37,051 bases of DNA from Methylobacteriaceae bacterium (lineage in GTDB: Bacteria > Pseudomonadota > Alphaproteobacteria > Rhizobiales > Beijerinckiaceae), in contig JAFAME010000220.1 in NCBI GenBank assembly GCA_019233695.1, positions 1-37,051 of the forward strand, given 5' to 3'. The translations under genes were made by a program, and so were the position numbers. The notes under the pieces are model-generated. The model had not been told where the DNA came from. It was given only the letters and a program-made list of their open reading frames with translations, and searched no databases. Below are positions 7,052 to 15,827 of the stretch, one piece after another (the first letter of the stretch is position 1; each line of letters begins with the position of its first letter).

Positions 7052-7474
7052 ATGATATCTTTGGACGCGATCGACAAGAGCTATCGGCCATCCGAAGAAG
7101 AACCGTTCATGAACGATCGCCAGCGAGAGTATTTCCGTCGGAAGCTCATCGTCTGGAAAGAAGAGATCCTCAAGGAGAGTCGCGAAACGCTGCTCACCTT
7201 GCAGAGCGAGAACGAGAATCATCCCGACCTTGCCGACCGGGCATCGTCGGAGACCGACCGGGCAATCGAGCTGCGTGCCCGCGACCGGCAACGCAAGCTG
7301 ATCGCCAAGATCGACGCAGCATTGCAGCGCATCGAGGATGGCACGTACGGCTATTGCGAGGAGACCGGCGATCCCATCGCCTTGAAGCGGCTCGATGCGC
7401 GGCCGATCGCAACGTTGTCCGTCGAAGCGCAGGAGCGGCACGAGCGGCGCGAGCGCGTCTATCGCGACGACTGA
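7052..7474 (+). CDS. dksA: DksA, RNA polymerase-binding transcription factor with degenerate zinc finger
   Basis: The 140-residue protein binds in the RNA polymerase secondary channel and, with ppGpp, adjusts initiation. The coiled-coil tip motif DxxDxA is present as D59, D62 and A64 (HPDLADRASSETD). Of the four zinc cysteines in the E. coli protein only C102 remains. The other three positions are T105, S123 and A126. The globular region (GYCEETGDPI, RLDARPIATLSVEAQERHE) is otherwise well conserved. This one-cysteine form is, as I recall, usual in alphaproteobacteria. An internal Met at residue 20 is an alternative start. The convergent fliO-like gene begins 40 bp downstream, and cckA lies beyond it, a neighbourhood I recall from other Hyphomicrobiales. 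Confidence 0.93.
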   Translation: MISLDAIDKSYRPSEEEPFMNDRQREYFRRKLIVWKEEILKESRETLLTLQSENENHPDLADRASSETDRAIELRARDRQRKLIAKIDAALQRIEDGTYGYCEETGDPIALKRLDARPIATLSVEAQERHERRERVYRDD

Positions 7475-7513
7475 TCCCGGTTGCCGACGCAGGTGACGGT
7501 GCCGGAGGCCGGC

Positions 7514-8491
7514 CTAGCCGCCGTCCGGTTTCAGCGGCCGTCCGAGCAGTTTCGCCATTTCTTCTTCCAGCGAATCGATCGCATCGGTGGATTCCCCACC
7601 CGGCGGCTGCGGCGGTCCGGCAGGCCAGCTCTGGGCGGGTGCCGGCGGGGCCGGGGGCGCTCCGGTCTTGGCCGCCGGTGGTTGCGGCGGCTTGCCGGCA
7701 GGCGAGGGGGTGGGGGGCTGCGCCGCCGGCTTCGGCGGTTGCGGGGCGGCAGGCTTCGGCGCAGCCGCCGCGGGCGGCTGGGCGGGCGGCTTTGCCGGCG
7801 GCTGCGCCGGGCGCATGGTCGCTGCCGGTGGTGGTGCGCTCTTCGGCCCGGCCGGGCTTGCGCCCGGCTTCGGCGGCATGGGCGGTGTGGCGCGCGGCGG
7901 CGCGACCGCACTTCCCGAATTGGCCGACCTCCCGCCGACCGCGACCGGCACAGGCGGCGTGCCGGCAGGCCTCTCCGAAGGCGCAGGTTGCCGATTGTTC
8001 GGGCGGGGCGGCGGCACCGCCGACGGCCGCGGCGGCCCCCCGGTTTCCGGCCCGATCCCCCGTGTCGGTTCGACCGCCACCGGCGTCGGGCGCATTGCGG
8101 CCCGGCCCTCGGCGGCGACCTGCGGCGCCGCGGGGGGGCGCGCCACCGGCTCGCGCTCGCCAGCCGCAGCGTCTCGCGCCGGCAGGGCCTGGGCCCGCAC
8201 GATCTGCGATTCGATCAACACGTCGTTCGGGCCGCCAACCATGATCAGGTGCTCGACGTTGTCGCGACGCACGAGAACGAGCTGGCGCTGCCGGTCGAGG
8301 TCGAAGGCGTCCACGACGCCGAGCCGCGGCTGTCGGGTCCGGTTGGCGGCATTGCCGGTCATGCGCAACCTGCGTCCGAACATCAGCCGGCGAATCAGGA
8401 ACACCAGCCCGATGACAAGGATGCCGGCAAGCAGCAGCAGGCCGATGAACAGGAGCTTGTTGTCGCCGATGAGGTTATTCAGAAACTGCAT
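7514..8491 (-). CDS. FliO-like membrane protein with long proline-rich tail
   Basis: The 325-residue protein has one N-terminal membrane helix (residues ~13-34, LLFIGLLLLAGILVIGLVFL) with a basic stop-transfer RRLMFGRRLR. A small cytoplasmic domain follows (PRLGVVDAFDLDRQRQLVLV, VRRDNVEHLIMVGGPNDVLI), as in FliO, the flagellar export-gate assembly protein. From residue ~115 to ~300 the sequence is almost wholly Pro, Ala, Gly and Lys/Arg. It ends in a short conserved helix (AIDSLEEEMAKLLGRPLKPD). No other flagellar gene is in the window, so the flagellar role comes from the family only. It is transcribed divergently from cckA. Confidence 0.75.
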   Translation of the reverse strand: MQFLNNLIGDNKLLFIGLLLLAGILVIGLVFLIRRLMFGRRLRMTGNAANRTRQPRLGVVDAFDLDRQRQLVLVRRDNVEHLIMVGGPNDVLIESQIVRAQALPARDAAAGEREPVARPPAAPQVAAEGRAAMRPTPVAVEPTRGIGPETGGPPRPSAVPPPRPNNRQPAPSERPAGTPPVPVAVGGRSANSGSAVAPPRATPPMPPKPGASPAGPKSAPPPAATMRPAQPPAKPPAQPPAAAAPKPAAPQPPKPAAQPPTPSPAGKPPQPPAAKTGAPPAPPAPAQSWPAGPPQPPGGESTDAIDSLEEEMAKLLGRPLKPDGG

Positions 8492-8727
8492 ATGGCCTGG
8501 CTCTCTTCCGCACGCACCCGTCGGGAGGCAATGCTATCACAGGTTTCATCGCCAAGCGGCGGCGGCTTAACCCGCGATCAGGAAATTTGTCGCCTGATGC
8601 GACACGACCGTGGAGTCTGCATGGCACATCCGCCAAATCCGTTGCAAACCATGATCGCGCGCCTCATGCTCGCGACTCACCGAGCGGTTGCGCCGACCCG
8701 GTCCGGCGTTGACCTGGAACCCGACCG

Positions 8728-11268
8728 ATGAGCAACGTGACAATTCCGGCTGCCGTCGACCGCACCGAACGTGCCGGGAGCCCCGGCCTTGTGCTCCTCC
8801 TTGCATTGCTTCTGGTCGGCGCGGCGATCGCCTTCTCGCTGTTTCCCCGCGATGAGGCGACCAGGCTCATCCTTGCCCTCGTCACCCTGCTTGCTGTCAT
8901 AGGACTTTGCGCGCTTTTTGGCTATGCGGTCGGGTTTCTTCGATTGGCCGGCCACGCCGCCCGCAACGACGTCACCAAGCTGATCGGCGACACGGCCGCA
9001 GAAGGGCTGCTGGTGACCGAGGGCGACGCCCGCATCATCTATGCCAACGCCGCCTATCTTGCCCTCGCGCGAGGCCACGAGGCCGGCAACGTCCCCTCGG
9101 TCGAGCGGGTCTTTGCCGGGCCGCCGGAAGTCTCCGAAGCGATCTACCGGCTGGCCCAGGCGGCGCGGGAGGGCAAACGCGGCGCCGAAGAAATTCGGCT
9201 GTCGCCGCCGCTGCAGGGCGATGCTCCGGTGGGCTGGTATCGCGTCCGCGTGCGGCCGCTCGAGCGCCCGGCGCGACGGCCGGCGACGCTATGGACGATC
9301 GCCGACGTGACGCGCGAGCGCGAGCGCCACGAGAACGTCTTCCAGGAGCTGCAGCACGCCATCGACTTCCTCGACCACGCCCCGGCCGGCTTCTTCGCCG
9401 CGGAGCCAGACGGGGCGATTTCCTATATGAACGGGACGCTCGCCGGCTGGCTCGACTACGACCTGACGCAGGTCGGCTCGGGCGGCCTCAAGCTCGCCGA
9501 TATCGTCACCAACGACGGCGCGGCGCTGTTCGCTTCGGTCGCCGGGCGGCCGGGCGACGTCAAGACCGAGCTCTTCGACATCGACCTGAAGCGGCGCGGC
9601 GGCCAATCCCTCCCGGTGCGCCTCCTGCATCGCGTCGCCTTCGCCAGCGACGACGGCACGGCAGGTCCGTCTCGCACTCTCGTCATCAACCGCGCGCCGG
9701 GAGAGGACAGCAAGGAAGATCTGCGCGCGGCGCAGGTGCGCTTCGCCCGCTTCTTCAATGCGACGCCGATGGCGATCGCCTCGGTGGATCGGACGGGCCG
9801 CATCACACGCTCCAATCCCGCGTTCGCCCGGCTCTTTCCGGAAGCCCTGAAGGCTGCGACGGGCACAGGGGCGCCGAGCATCTACGCCGGGATCGGGGAG
9901 CGCGACCGGCCGGCGCTCGAAGCCGCCATCGCTGCCGCCTTCGAGGGCAGGGGCGACATCGTGCCCGTCGACGGCGCATTGACGGGAGCTCCCGACCGTT
10001 CCGGCCGCTTCTTCGTCTCGGCCGCCGACGACGAGCAGACAGGTGGAGGGGCCAGCGCGACGATCTTCGCTCTCGAGACCACCGAGCAGCGCACGCTGCA
10101 GGAAAACTTCGTGCAGTCGCAGAAGATGCAGGCGATCGGCCAGCTTGCCGGCGGCGTCGCCCACGATTTCAACAACGTGCTCACCGCCATCATCGGCTTT
10201 TCCGACCTTCTGCTCGCCAAGCATCGGCCGACCGATCCCTCGTTCCAGGACATCATGCAGATCCGGCAGGTCGCCAATCGCGCCGCGGCGCTGGTGCGGC
10301 GCCTGCTCGCCTTCTCGCGCCGCCAGACGCTGCGTCCACAGATCCTGCAGCTCGGTGATGAATTGTCCGAATGGCAGATGCTGTTGAAGCGCATCGTCGG
10401 CGAGAAAGTCGAGCTCGAGATGAAGCACGGCCGCGATCTGTGGCTCGTCAAGGCCGACGGCAACCAGCTCGAACAGGTCATCGTCAATCTGGTCGTCAAT
10501 GCCTGCGACGCGATGCCGGGTGGCGGCAAGGTCACCATCCGCACGCGCAACGTCGCTGCCGCCGAATGCGCCGGGTTTGGCGAGGCCTCGCTCACCCCTG
10601 CCGAATACGTGGTCGTGGAGGTCGAGGACAGCGGGCACGGCATTCCCGCCGAGATAAAGGCCAAGATTTTCGAGCCGTTCTTCACGACGAAGGAGGTGGG
10701 CAAGGGCACCGGCCTCGGGCTCTCGATGGTCTATGGCATCGTCAAGCAGACCGGCGGCTATGTCTTCTGCCACAGCGAGGTCGGCCGCGGCACGGTGTTT
10801 CGCATCTTCCTGCCGCGCCATGTCCGCAGCGAGAAGGACGAGGTCAAAAAGGAAGTCGCCAAGGCGCCGGTCGCCGACCTCACGGGGCACGGCACGATCC
10901 TCCTCGTCGAGGACGAAGAGGCGGTGCGGGCCTTCGGCGCCCGCGCGCTCGCCTCGCGCGGCTACACCGTGTTGGAGGCCGCAACCGGGGTCGAGGCGCT
11001 GCAGGTCGTGGAGAAGGCGAAGGGCAGGATCGATCTCGTCGTCTCCGACGTCGTGATGCCGGAGATGGATGGGCCGACGATGCTGGGCGAGCTGCGCAAG
11101 CGCGGCATCAAGGCCAAGATCGTCTTCGTTTCCGGCTACGCGGAGGAGGCTTTCCAGAAGAATCTGCCCGAGGGGGAAGTCGACTTCGCCTTCCTGGCAA
11201 AGCCGTTTTCGCTGAAGCAGCTGATTGAATGCGTCAAGGGCAACGTCGGACTGGGACGGGCAGCATAA
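8728..11268 (+). CDS. cckA: Cell-cycle hybrid histidine kinase CckA
   Basis: The 846-residue protein starts with two membrane helices (residues ~19-39 and ~47-70). PAS-like modules follow ([54 protein letters not shown]). Next is the HisKA domain with phospho-acceptor His479 in [18 protein letters not shown], then the ATPase domain (N-box VNACDAM with N591; [25 protein letters not shown]). The C-terminal receiver has phospho-acceptor Asp774 ([13 protein letters not shown]). This order and the H-box are those of CckA, which in alphaproteobacteria passes phosphate through ChpT to CtrA and CpdR to control the cell cycle. The start has no strong ribosome binding site. Confidence 0.95.
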   Translation: MSNVTIPAAVDRTERAGSPGLVLLLALLLVGAAIAFSLFPRDEATRLILALVTLLAVIGLCALFGYAVGFLRLAGHAARNDVTKLIGDTAAEGLLVTEGDARIIYANAAYLALARGHEAGNVPSVERVFAGPPEVSEAIYRLAQAAREGKRGAEEIRLSPPLQGDAPVGWYRVRVRPLERPARRPATLWTIADVTRERERHENVFQELQHAIDFLDHAPAGFFAAEPDGAISYMNGTLAGWLDYDLTQVGSGGLKLADIVTNDGAALFASVAGRPGDVKTELFDIDLKRRGGQSLPVRLLHRVAFASDDGTAGPSRTLVINRAPGEDSKEDLRAAQVRFARFFNATPMAIASVDRTGRITRSNPAFARLFPEALKAATGTGAPSIYAGIGERDRPALEAAIAAAFEGRGDIVPVDGALTGAPDRSGRFFVSAADDEQTGGGASATIFALETTEQRTLQENFVQSQKMQAIGQLAGGVAHDFNNVLTAIIGFSDLLLAKHRPTDPSFQDIMQIRQVANRAAALVRRLLAFSRRQTLRPQILQLGDELSEWQMLLKRIVGEKVELEMKHGRDLWLVKADGNQLEQVIVNLVVNACDAMPGGGKVTIRTRNVAAAECAGFGEASLTPAEYVVVEVEDSGHGIPAEIKAKIFEPFFTTKEVGKGTGLGLSMVYGIVKQTGGYVFCHSEVGRGTVFRIFLPRHVRSEKDEVKKEVAKAPVADLTGHGTILLVEDEEAVRAFGARALASRGYTVLEAATGVEALQVVEKAKGRIDLVVSDVVMPEMDGPTMLGELRKRGIKAKIVFVSGYAEEAFQKNLPEGEVDFAFLAKPFSLKQLIECVKGNVGLGRAA

Positions 11269-11284
11269 GGGCAGGATTCAACGC

Positions 11285-11322
11285 GGGCCGTGGGCGACTA
11301 TGGCGATGTCGCCCGCGGTCCC
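11285..11322 (+). terminator. Stem-loop after cckA
   Basis: GGGCGAC (11292-11298) pairs with GTCGCCC (11308-11314). An outer GGGCCG / CGGTCCC stem with one bulge extends it. There is no T run, so termination is possible but not shown. Confidence 0.35.
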
Positions 11323-11374
11323 AGGCAAGCGACGTGTCTTTACGCTTTGATGGACAGCAGTGCCCGCCAGCGCG

Positions 11375-11845
11375 ATGCCCCGCAAACGATCCATTGGCGT
11401 CATTGCGGATACCCACGGCTTGCTGCGGGCGGAAGCGGTCGCGGCGCTGCGGGGCTGCGACCTGATCATCCACGCCGGAGACGTCGGCAGCCCCGACGTG
11501 CTCGCCGCGCTGCGCGGTCTCGCACCGCTCATCGCGGTGCGGGGCAACGTCGATAAGGGTGCCTGGGCCACGCAGCTCCCGCAAAGCGAGCTTGTCGACA
11601 TCGACGATTGCTACCTCTACGTCTTGCACATCCTGGAGGAGCTGGACCTCGACCCGTCGGCCGCCGGCTTTCGGGCCGTGATCACGGGGCATACCCACCG
11701 GGCGAAGATCGAAACCCGACAGGGCGTATTGTACTTCAACCCCGGCAGCGCCGGGCCGCGACGCTTCGATCTGCCGGTCACCGTCGGGAGGCTGGAGCTG
11801 GCGGACGGACGTCTGAGTGGCAAGATCATTGATCTTGCCACCTAG
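11375..11845 (+). CDS. YfcE/MJ0936-type metallophosphoesterase (phosphodiesterase)
   Basis: I take the ATG at 11375 (MPRKRSIGVIADTH), because the five residues before it in the longer frame are not conserved in character. The 156-residue protein shows the calcineurin-like metal motifs in order: D12 and H14 in IADTH, GD in HAGDVGS, GN in VRGNVDKG, and GHTHRAKIE near the C-terminus. The final NPGSAGPRRFDLP is typical of the YfcE group. Members hydrolyse phosphodiesters in vitro with a divalent metal, but the natural substrate is unknown. The BenE-type gene begins 11 bp downstream. Confidence 0.88.
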   Translation: MPRKRSIGVIADTHGLLRAEAVAALRGCDLIIHAGDVGSPDVLAALRGLAPLIAVRGNVDKGAWATQLPQSELVDIDDCYLYVLHILEELDLDPSAAGFRAVITGHTHRAKIETRQGVLYFNPGSAGPRRFDLPVTVGRLELADGRLSGKIIDLAT

Positions 11846-11856
11846 TTAGCCCGGCG

Positions 11857-13155
11857 ATGCGAACAGCGATTTGGACAATGGGCGGTTGGCAAGGTGATCC
11901 AGAGGTGAACTTCTTTCTCGGCAGACATCAAGATGGCGGCAGCCAGTCCGCCGATGACGCGTTGGCGCCGGGCCGCAACGGCGGACATCCGGTGGCCACG
12001 CGGACCTTCTCGTGGCAGGCGTTCGGCGCGGGAATTTTCGCGGCTTTCGTCGGGTTCGCGAGCTCCTTCGCCGTGATCGTCCAGGGGCTGACGGCGGTCG
12101 GCGCGACATCGGCGCAGGCCGCCTCCGGCTTGATGGCCCTCTCGCTCGGGATGGGCATCTGCGGCATCCTCCTCAGCGCCAGGACCAGGATGCCGATCAG
12201 CATCGCCTGGTCGACGCCCGGAGCGGCGCTCCTTGCCACCTCGGGAAGAGTGGAGGGCGGCTTTGCCGCGGCCGTCGGCGCGTTCTTGGTCGCCGCGGCG
12301 CTCGTTGTCGTTGCGGGCCTGTGGAAGCCGCTTGGCCGGGCCGTTGCCGCGATTCCGTTGCCGCTTGCGAGCGCCATGCTGGCCGGCGTGCTCTTCGGCC
12401 TTTGCCTTGCGCCGGTGAAGGCGGTGGCGCAAGCCCCGGCCCTCGGCCTGCCGGTCGTGGTCGCCTGGGCGCTGGTCGCCAGGCTCAACCGGCTCTATGC
12501 CGTGCCGGCGGCGCTCCTCGTGACAATAGTCCTGGTGGTCGTGACGGCGCAGGGCACGGCCGTCGAGGGATCGCTCTGGCCTCTTCCGGTGCTTGTGACG
12601 CCGTCGTTTTCTCTGGCCGCGCTGATCGGCATCGCGCTGCCATTGTTCGTCGTCACCATGGCCTCGCAGAATATCCCCGGCATCGCCGTCCTCAACGTCA
12701 ACGGCTACCGCCCCGCGCCTGGTCCTCTGTTCACGGTCACGGGCCTTTTCAGCCTCCTCGCAGCGCCCTTCGGCGGCCATGCCATCAATCTTGCGGCGAT
12801 CACCGCGGCGCTCTGCGCCGGGCCTGATGCCCATCCCGACCCGAAGCGGCGCTATTGGGCAGCAATCACGACAGGCGGCGCCTATCTTCTATTCGGGTTG
12901 CTCGCCGGCGCGGCGATCGCCTTCGTGGGCGCCTCGCCGCCGATCCTGATCGAGGCGGTGGCGGGCCTCGCCCTTCTCGGCGCCTTCGGATCGGCGCTGG
13001 TTGCGGCGCTCGCCGAGCCGGGCGATCGCGAGGCCGCCGTCGTGACCTTCATCGTGACGGCATCGGGGATCGGCTTCTTCGGCATCAGCGGCGCCTTCTG
13101 GGGTCTGATCGCCGGCGGTCTCATCCATGCCCTCGCCCGGTGGCCGCGGCGATAG
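11857..13155 (+). CDS. BenE-type benzoate/H+ symporter family membrane protein
   Basis: The frame from 11857 gives 432 residues. The first ~45 are hydrophilic and poorly convincing, and a GTG at 11992 (starting at ATRTFSWQAFGAG) would give 387 residues, nearer the family length. The rest has 10-12 hydrophobic segments. The BenE signature VTMASQNIPGIAVLNVNGY is clear, as is FGGHAINLAAITAALCAG further on. BenE of Acinetobacter imports benzoate. There are no benzoate-degradation genes here, so the substrate is open. A double hairpin terminator follows directly. Confidence 0.85.
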   Translation: MRTAIWTMGGWQGDPEVNFFLGRHQDGGSQSADDALAPGRNGGHPVATRTFSWQAFGAGIFAAFVGFASSFAVIVQGLTAVGATSAQAASGLMALSLGMGICGILLSARTRMPISIAWSTPGAALLATSGRVEGGFAAAVGAFLVAAALVVVAGLWKPLGRAVAAIPLPLASAMLAGVLFGLCLAPVKAVAQAPALGLPVVVAWALVARLNRLYAVPAALLVTIVLVVVTAQGTAVEGSLWPLPVLVTPSFSLAALIGIALPLFVVTMASQNIPGIAVLNVNGYRPAPGPLFTVTGLFSLLAAPFGGHAINLAAITAALCAGPDAHPDPKRRYWAAITTGGAYLLFGLLAGAAIAFVGASPPILIEAVAGLALLGAFGSALVAALAEPGDREAAVVTFIVTASGIGFFGISGAFWGLIAGGLIHALARWPRR

Positions 13156-13156
13156 A

Positions 13157-13190
13157 CCGGGCAAGCCCGGATGCCTCATTTTGAGGCATT
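13157..13190 (+). terminator. Double hairpin terminator after the BenE-type gene
   Basis: CCGGGC-AA-GCCCGG (13157-13170) is followed by TGCCTCA-TTT-TGAGGCA (13172-13188) and a short T-rich end. The second stem is perfect, and the pair begins one base after the stop codon. Confidence 0.7.
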
Positions 13191-13305
13191 TGGGAAACGA
13201 TGTGGCCTTTCACGCGTTCAAAGCTTGACCCGAGCCATACGGCGTCCAAATCGGACCATGAGGGCCGCATGAAGCGGCGGCCGCATCAGGGAGAAGCTCC
13301 TGGCC

Positions 13306-14040
13306 GTGCCGCTGAACCTTGACACGATCTGCCTGTTCCTCGACGTCGATGGGACGCTACTGGATATCGCCGCGCGCCCGGGCGATGTCGTCGTCCCGCC
13401 TTCCCTGGTCGAGGATTTGCACACCGCCGAACGGCGTCTCGGCGGCGCCCTGGCGCTCGTCAGCGGGCGCTCCATTGAAGATCTCGATACCCTTTTTGCC
13501 CCGCTCCGGCTGAGGGCGACCGGCGTGCATGGGGCGGAGATCAGATTCTCGCCCGACGAACCGATCCTGCACGATGAGGCGGCGGCGCTGCCCGAAGAGA
13601 TTTGGCGCGCGGTTCGGCGCGTCGCCGCAGGCTTTCCCGGCGTGATCCTGGAGAACAAAAGATATTCGTTCGGCGTGCACTATCGCAGTGCGCCGCACGT
13701 CGCGCCGGCTCTTGAGGGCGCGCTTCGGTCTGCAGTGGCCGCACCTTGGGATCTCATCCTCCTGCCCGGGCACTGCGTTTTCGAGGTGAAGCGTGCCGCC
13801 CACGACAAGGGCAGGGCGATCGGTCGTTTCATGGAGCAAGGGCCGTTTGCTGGTCGCAGGCCGATCTTCGCCGGCGATGACACGACCGATCGCCCAGGCT
13901 TTGCCGCCGTGCGCGCCCGCGGCGGCCTTGCCTATTCGGTTGGGCAGGACCTGCCATGCGTCACCGGCTCGTTTGCGGCACCCGCGGCCGTGCGGGCCTG
14001 GCTCGGACATCTCGTCAGGGACGAACTGGTGAAACCATGA
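13306..14040 (+). CDS. otsB: Trehalose-6-phosphate phosphatase OtsB
   Basis: OtsB dephosphorylates trehalose 6-phosphate to trehalose. The 244-residue protein starts at GTG with AGGGAGAAG upstream. HAD motif I is LFLDVDGTLLD with D13 (nucleophile) and D15. Motif II is ALVSGRS. The cap segment includes VHGAEIRF and FGVHYRSAP. Motif IV is FAGDDTTDRPGF with D191 and D192. It shares the ATGA overlap with the following GH15 gene, and otsA closes the operon. Confidence 0.93.
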   Translation: MPLNLDTICLFLDVDGTLLDIAARPGDVVVPPSLVEDLHTAERRLGGALALVSGRSIEDLDTLFAPLRLRATGVHGAEIRFSPDEPILHDEAAALPEEIWRAVRRVAAGFPGVILENKRYSFGVHYRSAPHVAPALEGALRSAVAAPWDLILLPGHCVFEVKRAAHDKGRAIGRFMEQGPFAGRRPIFAGDDTTDRPGFAAVRARGGLAYSVGQDLPCVTGSFAAPAAVRAWLGHLVRDELVKP

Positions 14041-15827
14041 AACGCCAGAACCTCGACTTAGCCGTCATCGGCAACTGCCGGGTCGCCGGCCTCCTCGATT
14101 GCAATGCGCGGATCGTGTGGTGGTGCTTCCCGCGCCTTGATTCCAATCCGGTCTTTTCGCGGCTTCTGGCGGGTGATGAGGAGAAGGGGTTCTGCGACAT
14201 CCTTCTCGACGATCTCGTCGACGCTCAAACCTCCTATGTCCACAACACGGCGATCGTAGAGACCACGCTTACCGATGCGCGGGGCGGGGCGATCCGCATC
14301 ACCGATTTCATGCCACGGTTCGGCCGGTTCGAGCGCACCTTCCGCCCGGCGATGATCGTGCGGCGGATCGAGCCCATTTCCGGTCTGCCGAGAGTGACCA
14401 TCCGCATCCGTCCGACCTTCGACTACGGCCGCAAGGCCTCCGAAATCGCGCTCGGGTCGAATCACATCCGCTACATCGGCAGCGATCAGGTCGTGCGGGT
14501 GACGACGGATGCGCCTCTCTCCTACATCGCCCAGGAGGCGCCCTTCGCACTTCTGCGTCCCGTCGCCCTGATGATGGGCCCCGATGAGCCGATCCTCAGT
14601 GCCATCCCGACGACGGCGCGCGAGTTCCAGGACCGCACGCGCGACTATTGGCTCGCATGGGTGCGCGGCCTTGCTGTCCCCTACGAATGGCAGCTTGCGG
14701 TGATCCGCGCCGCCATAACCCTGAAACTGTGCAGCTTCGAGGAGACCGGCGGGATCGTCGCGGCGCTGACGACGTCGATCCCAGAGGCTCCCGGCACTTC
14801 GCGCAACTGGGACTATCGCTACTGCTGGCTGCGGGATTCGTATTTCGTCGTCAATGCGCTGAACCGCCTCGGCACCACCCAGACGATGGAAGCCTATATC
14901 GACTACATCACGACGGTCGTTGCCGAGCGCGACCGGCCGGTGGCGCCGGTGCATTCGATCGTGCCGGGGAGCCCGCTCGAAGAGTCCACCGCGCCGGACC
15001 TGAAGGGGTTCCTCGGCCATGGACCGGTGCGCGTCGGCAATCAGGCGGCCGAGCAGATCCAGCACGACGCCTATGGAAGCGTCGTTCTCGGCGCCTCCCA
15101 GATGTTCATCGACGAGCGGCTTCCCAAGAAGGGAGACGAGCCCATGCTGCAGCGGCTCGAGGAACTGGGCAAGCGCGCGGTCCGCTTCGCCTTGACGCCC
15201 GATGCCGGTCTTTGGGAATACCGTGGCCGACAGCGCATTCACACGTATTCGGTGGTGCTGTGCTGGGCCGCCTGCAACCGCCTGTGGCTCATTGCGAGCA
15301 GGCTTGGCGAAAAAGACAGGGCGGCGCGCTGGCGGGAGCATGCAGAGCGGCTGAAGGCCGAGATTCTTTCCCGCGGGTGGAACGAAAAACGCGGCGCCTT
15401 CGTTGGTGCTTTCGACCACACCGATCTCGATGCGAGCGTCCTGCTCATTGCCGAACTCGGCCTCGTTCCGCCCCAGGACGAAAAATTCATCCGGACTGTC
15501 GACACCATCGGGCGGGAGCTGACTCGCAACGGCCGCATCATGCGCTACATCGCCGAGGATGATTTCGGCGTACCCGATACGGCGTTTCTGGTGTGCGGTT
15601 TCTGGTACATCGATGCGCTCGCGGCGATCGGCAGGGTTTCCGAAGCAAAGGATATGTTCGTCGACATTCTCAATCATACCAACGTCTTCGGCATTCTTTC
15701 CGAGGACCTGCATCCTCAGGCCGGCGAGTTGTGGGGAAACTTCCCGCAAACCTATTCGATGGCGGGCATCATCAACTCCGCCACGCGGCTGTCGTTGAAA
15801 TGGGAGGAAGCGTGGTCGCACGCCTAG
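14037..15827 (+). CDS. Glycoside hydrolase family 15 protein (glucoamylase/trehalase type)
   Basis: The ATG at 14037 overlaps the otsB stop, giving 596 residues. An N-terminal beta-sandwich domain (~1-200) precedes the (alpha/alpha)6 barrel. GH15 signatures are present: RNWDYRYCWLRDS, NQAAEQIQHDAYGS, LWEYRGR with E394 as probable catalytic acid, and GELWGNFPQTYSMAGIIN with E564 as probable catalytic base. No signal peptide is seen, so it is cytoplasmic. GH15 includes glucan 1,4-alpha-glucosidases and trehalases. Its place between otsB and otsA suggests that it acts on trehalose or on the glucan that feeds it. The in vivo substrate is inferred. Confidence 0.92.
   Translation: MKRQNLDLAVIGNCRVAGLLDCNARIVWWCFPRLDSNPVFSRLLAGDEEKGFCDILLDDLVDAQTSYVHNTAIVETTLTDARGGAIRITDFMPRFGRFERTFRPAMIVRRIEPISGLPRVTIRIRPTFDYGRKASEIALGSNHIRYIGSDQVVRVTTDAPLSYIAQEAPFALLRPVALMMGPDEPILSAIPTTAREFQDRTRDYWLAWVRGLAVPYEWQLAVIRAAITLKLCSFEETGGIVAALTTSIPEAPGTSRNWDYRYCWLRDSYFVVNALNRLGTTQTMEAYIDYITTVVAERDRPVAPVHSIVPGSPLEESTAPDLKGFLGHGPVRVGNQAAEQIQHDAYGSVVLGASQMFIDERLPKKGDEPMLQRLEELGKRAVRFALTPDAGLWEYRGRQRIHTYSVVLCWAACNRLWLIASRLGEKDRAARWREHAERLKAEILSRGWNEKRGAFVGAFDHTDLDASVLLIAELGLVPPQDEKFIRTVDTIGRELTRNGRIMRYIAEDDFGVPDTAFLVCGFWYIDALAAIGRVSEAKDMFVDILNHTNVFGILSEDLHPQAGELWGNFPQTYSMAGIINSATRLSLKWEEAWSHA

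Noticed and set aside
9289-10890. 533-codon minus-strand frame opposite cckA
   Set aside because: No domain is recognisable, and the plus strand encodes a complete hybrid kinase with all catalytic boxes.
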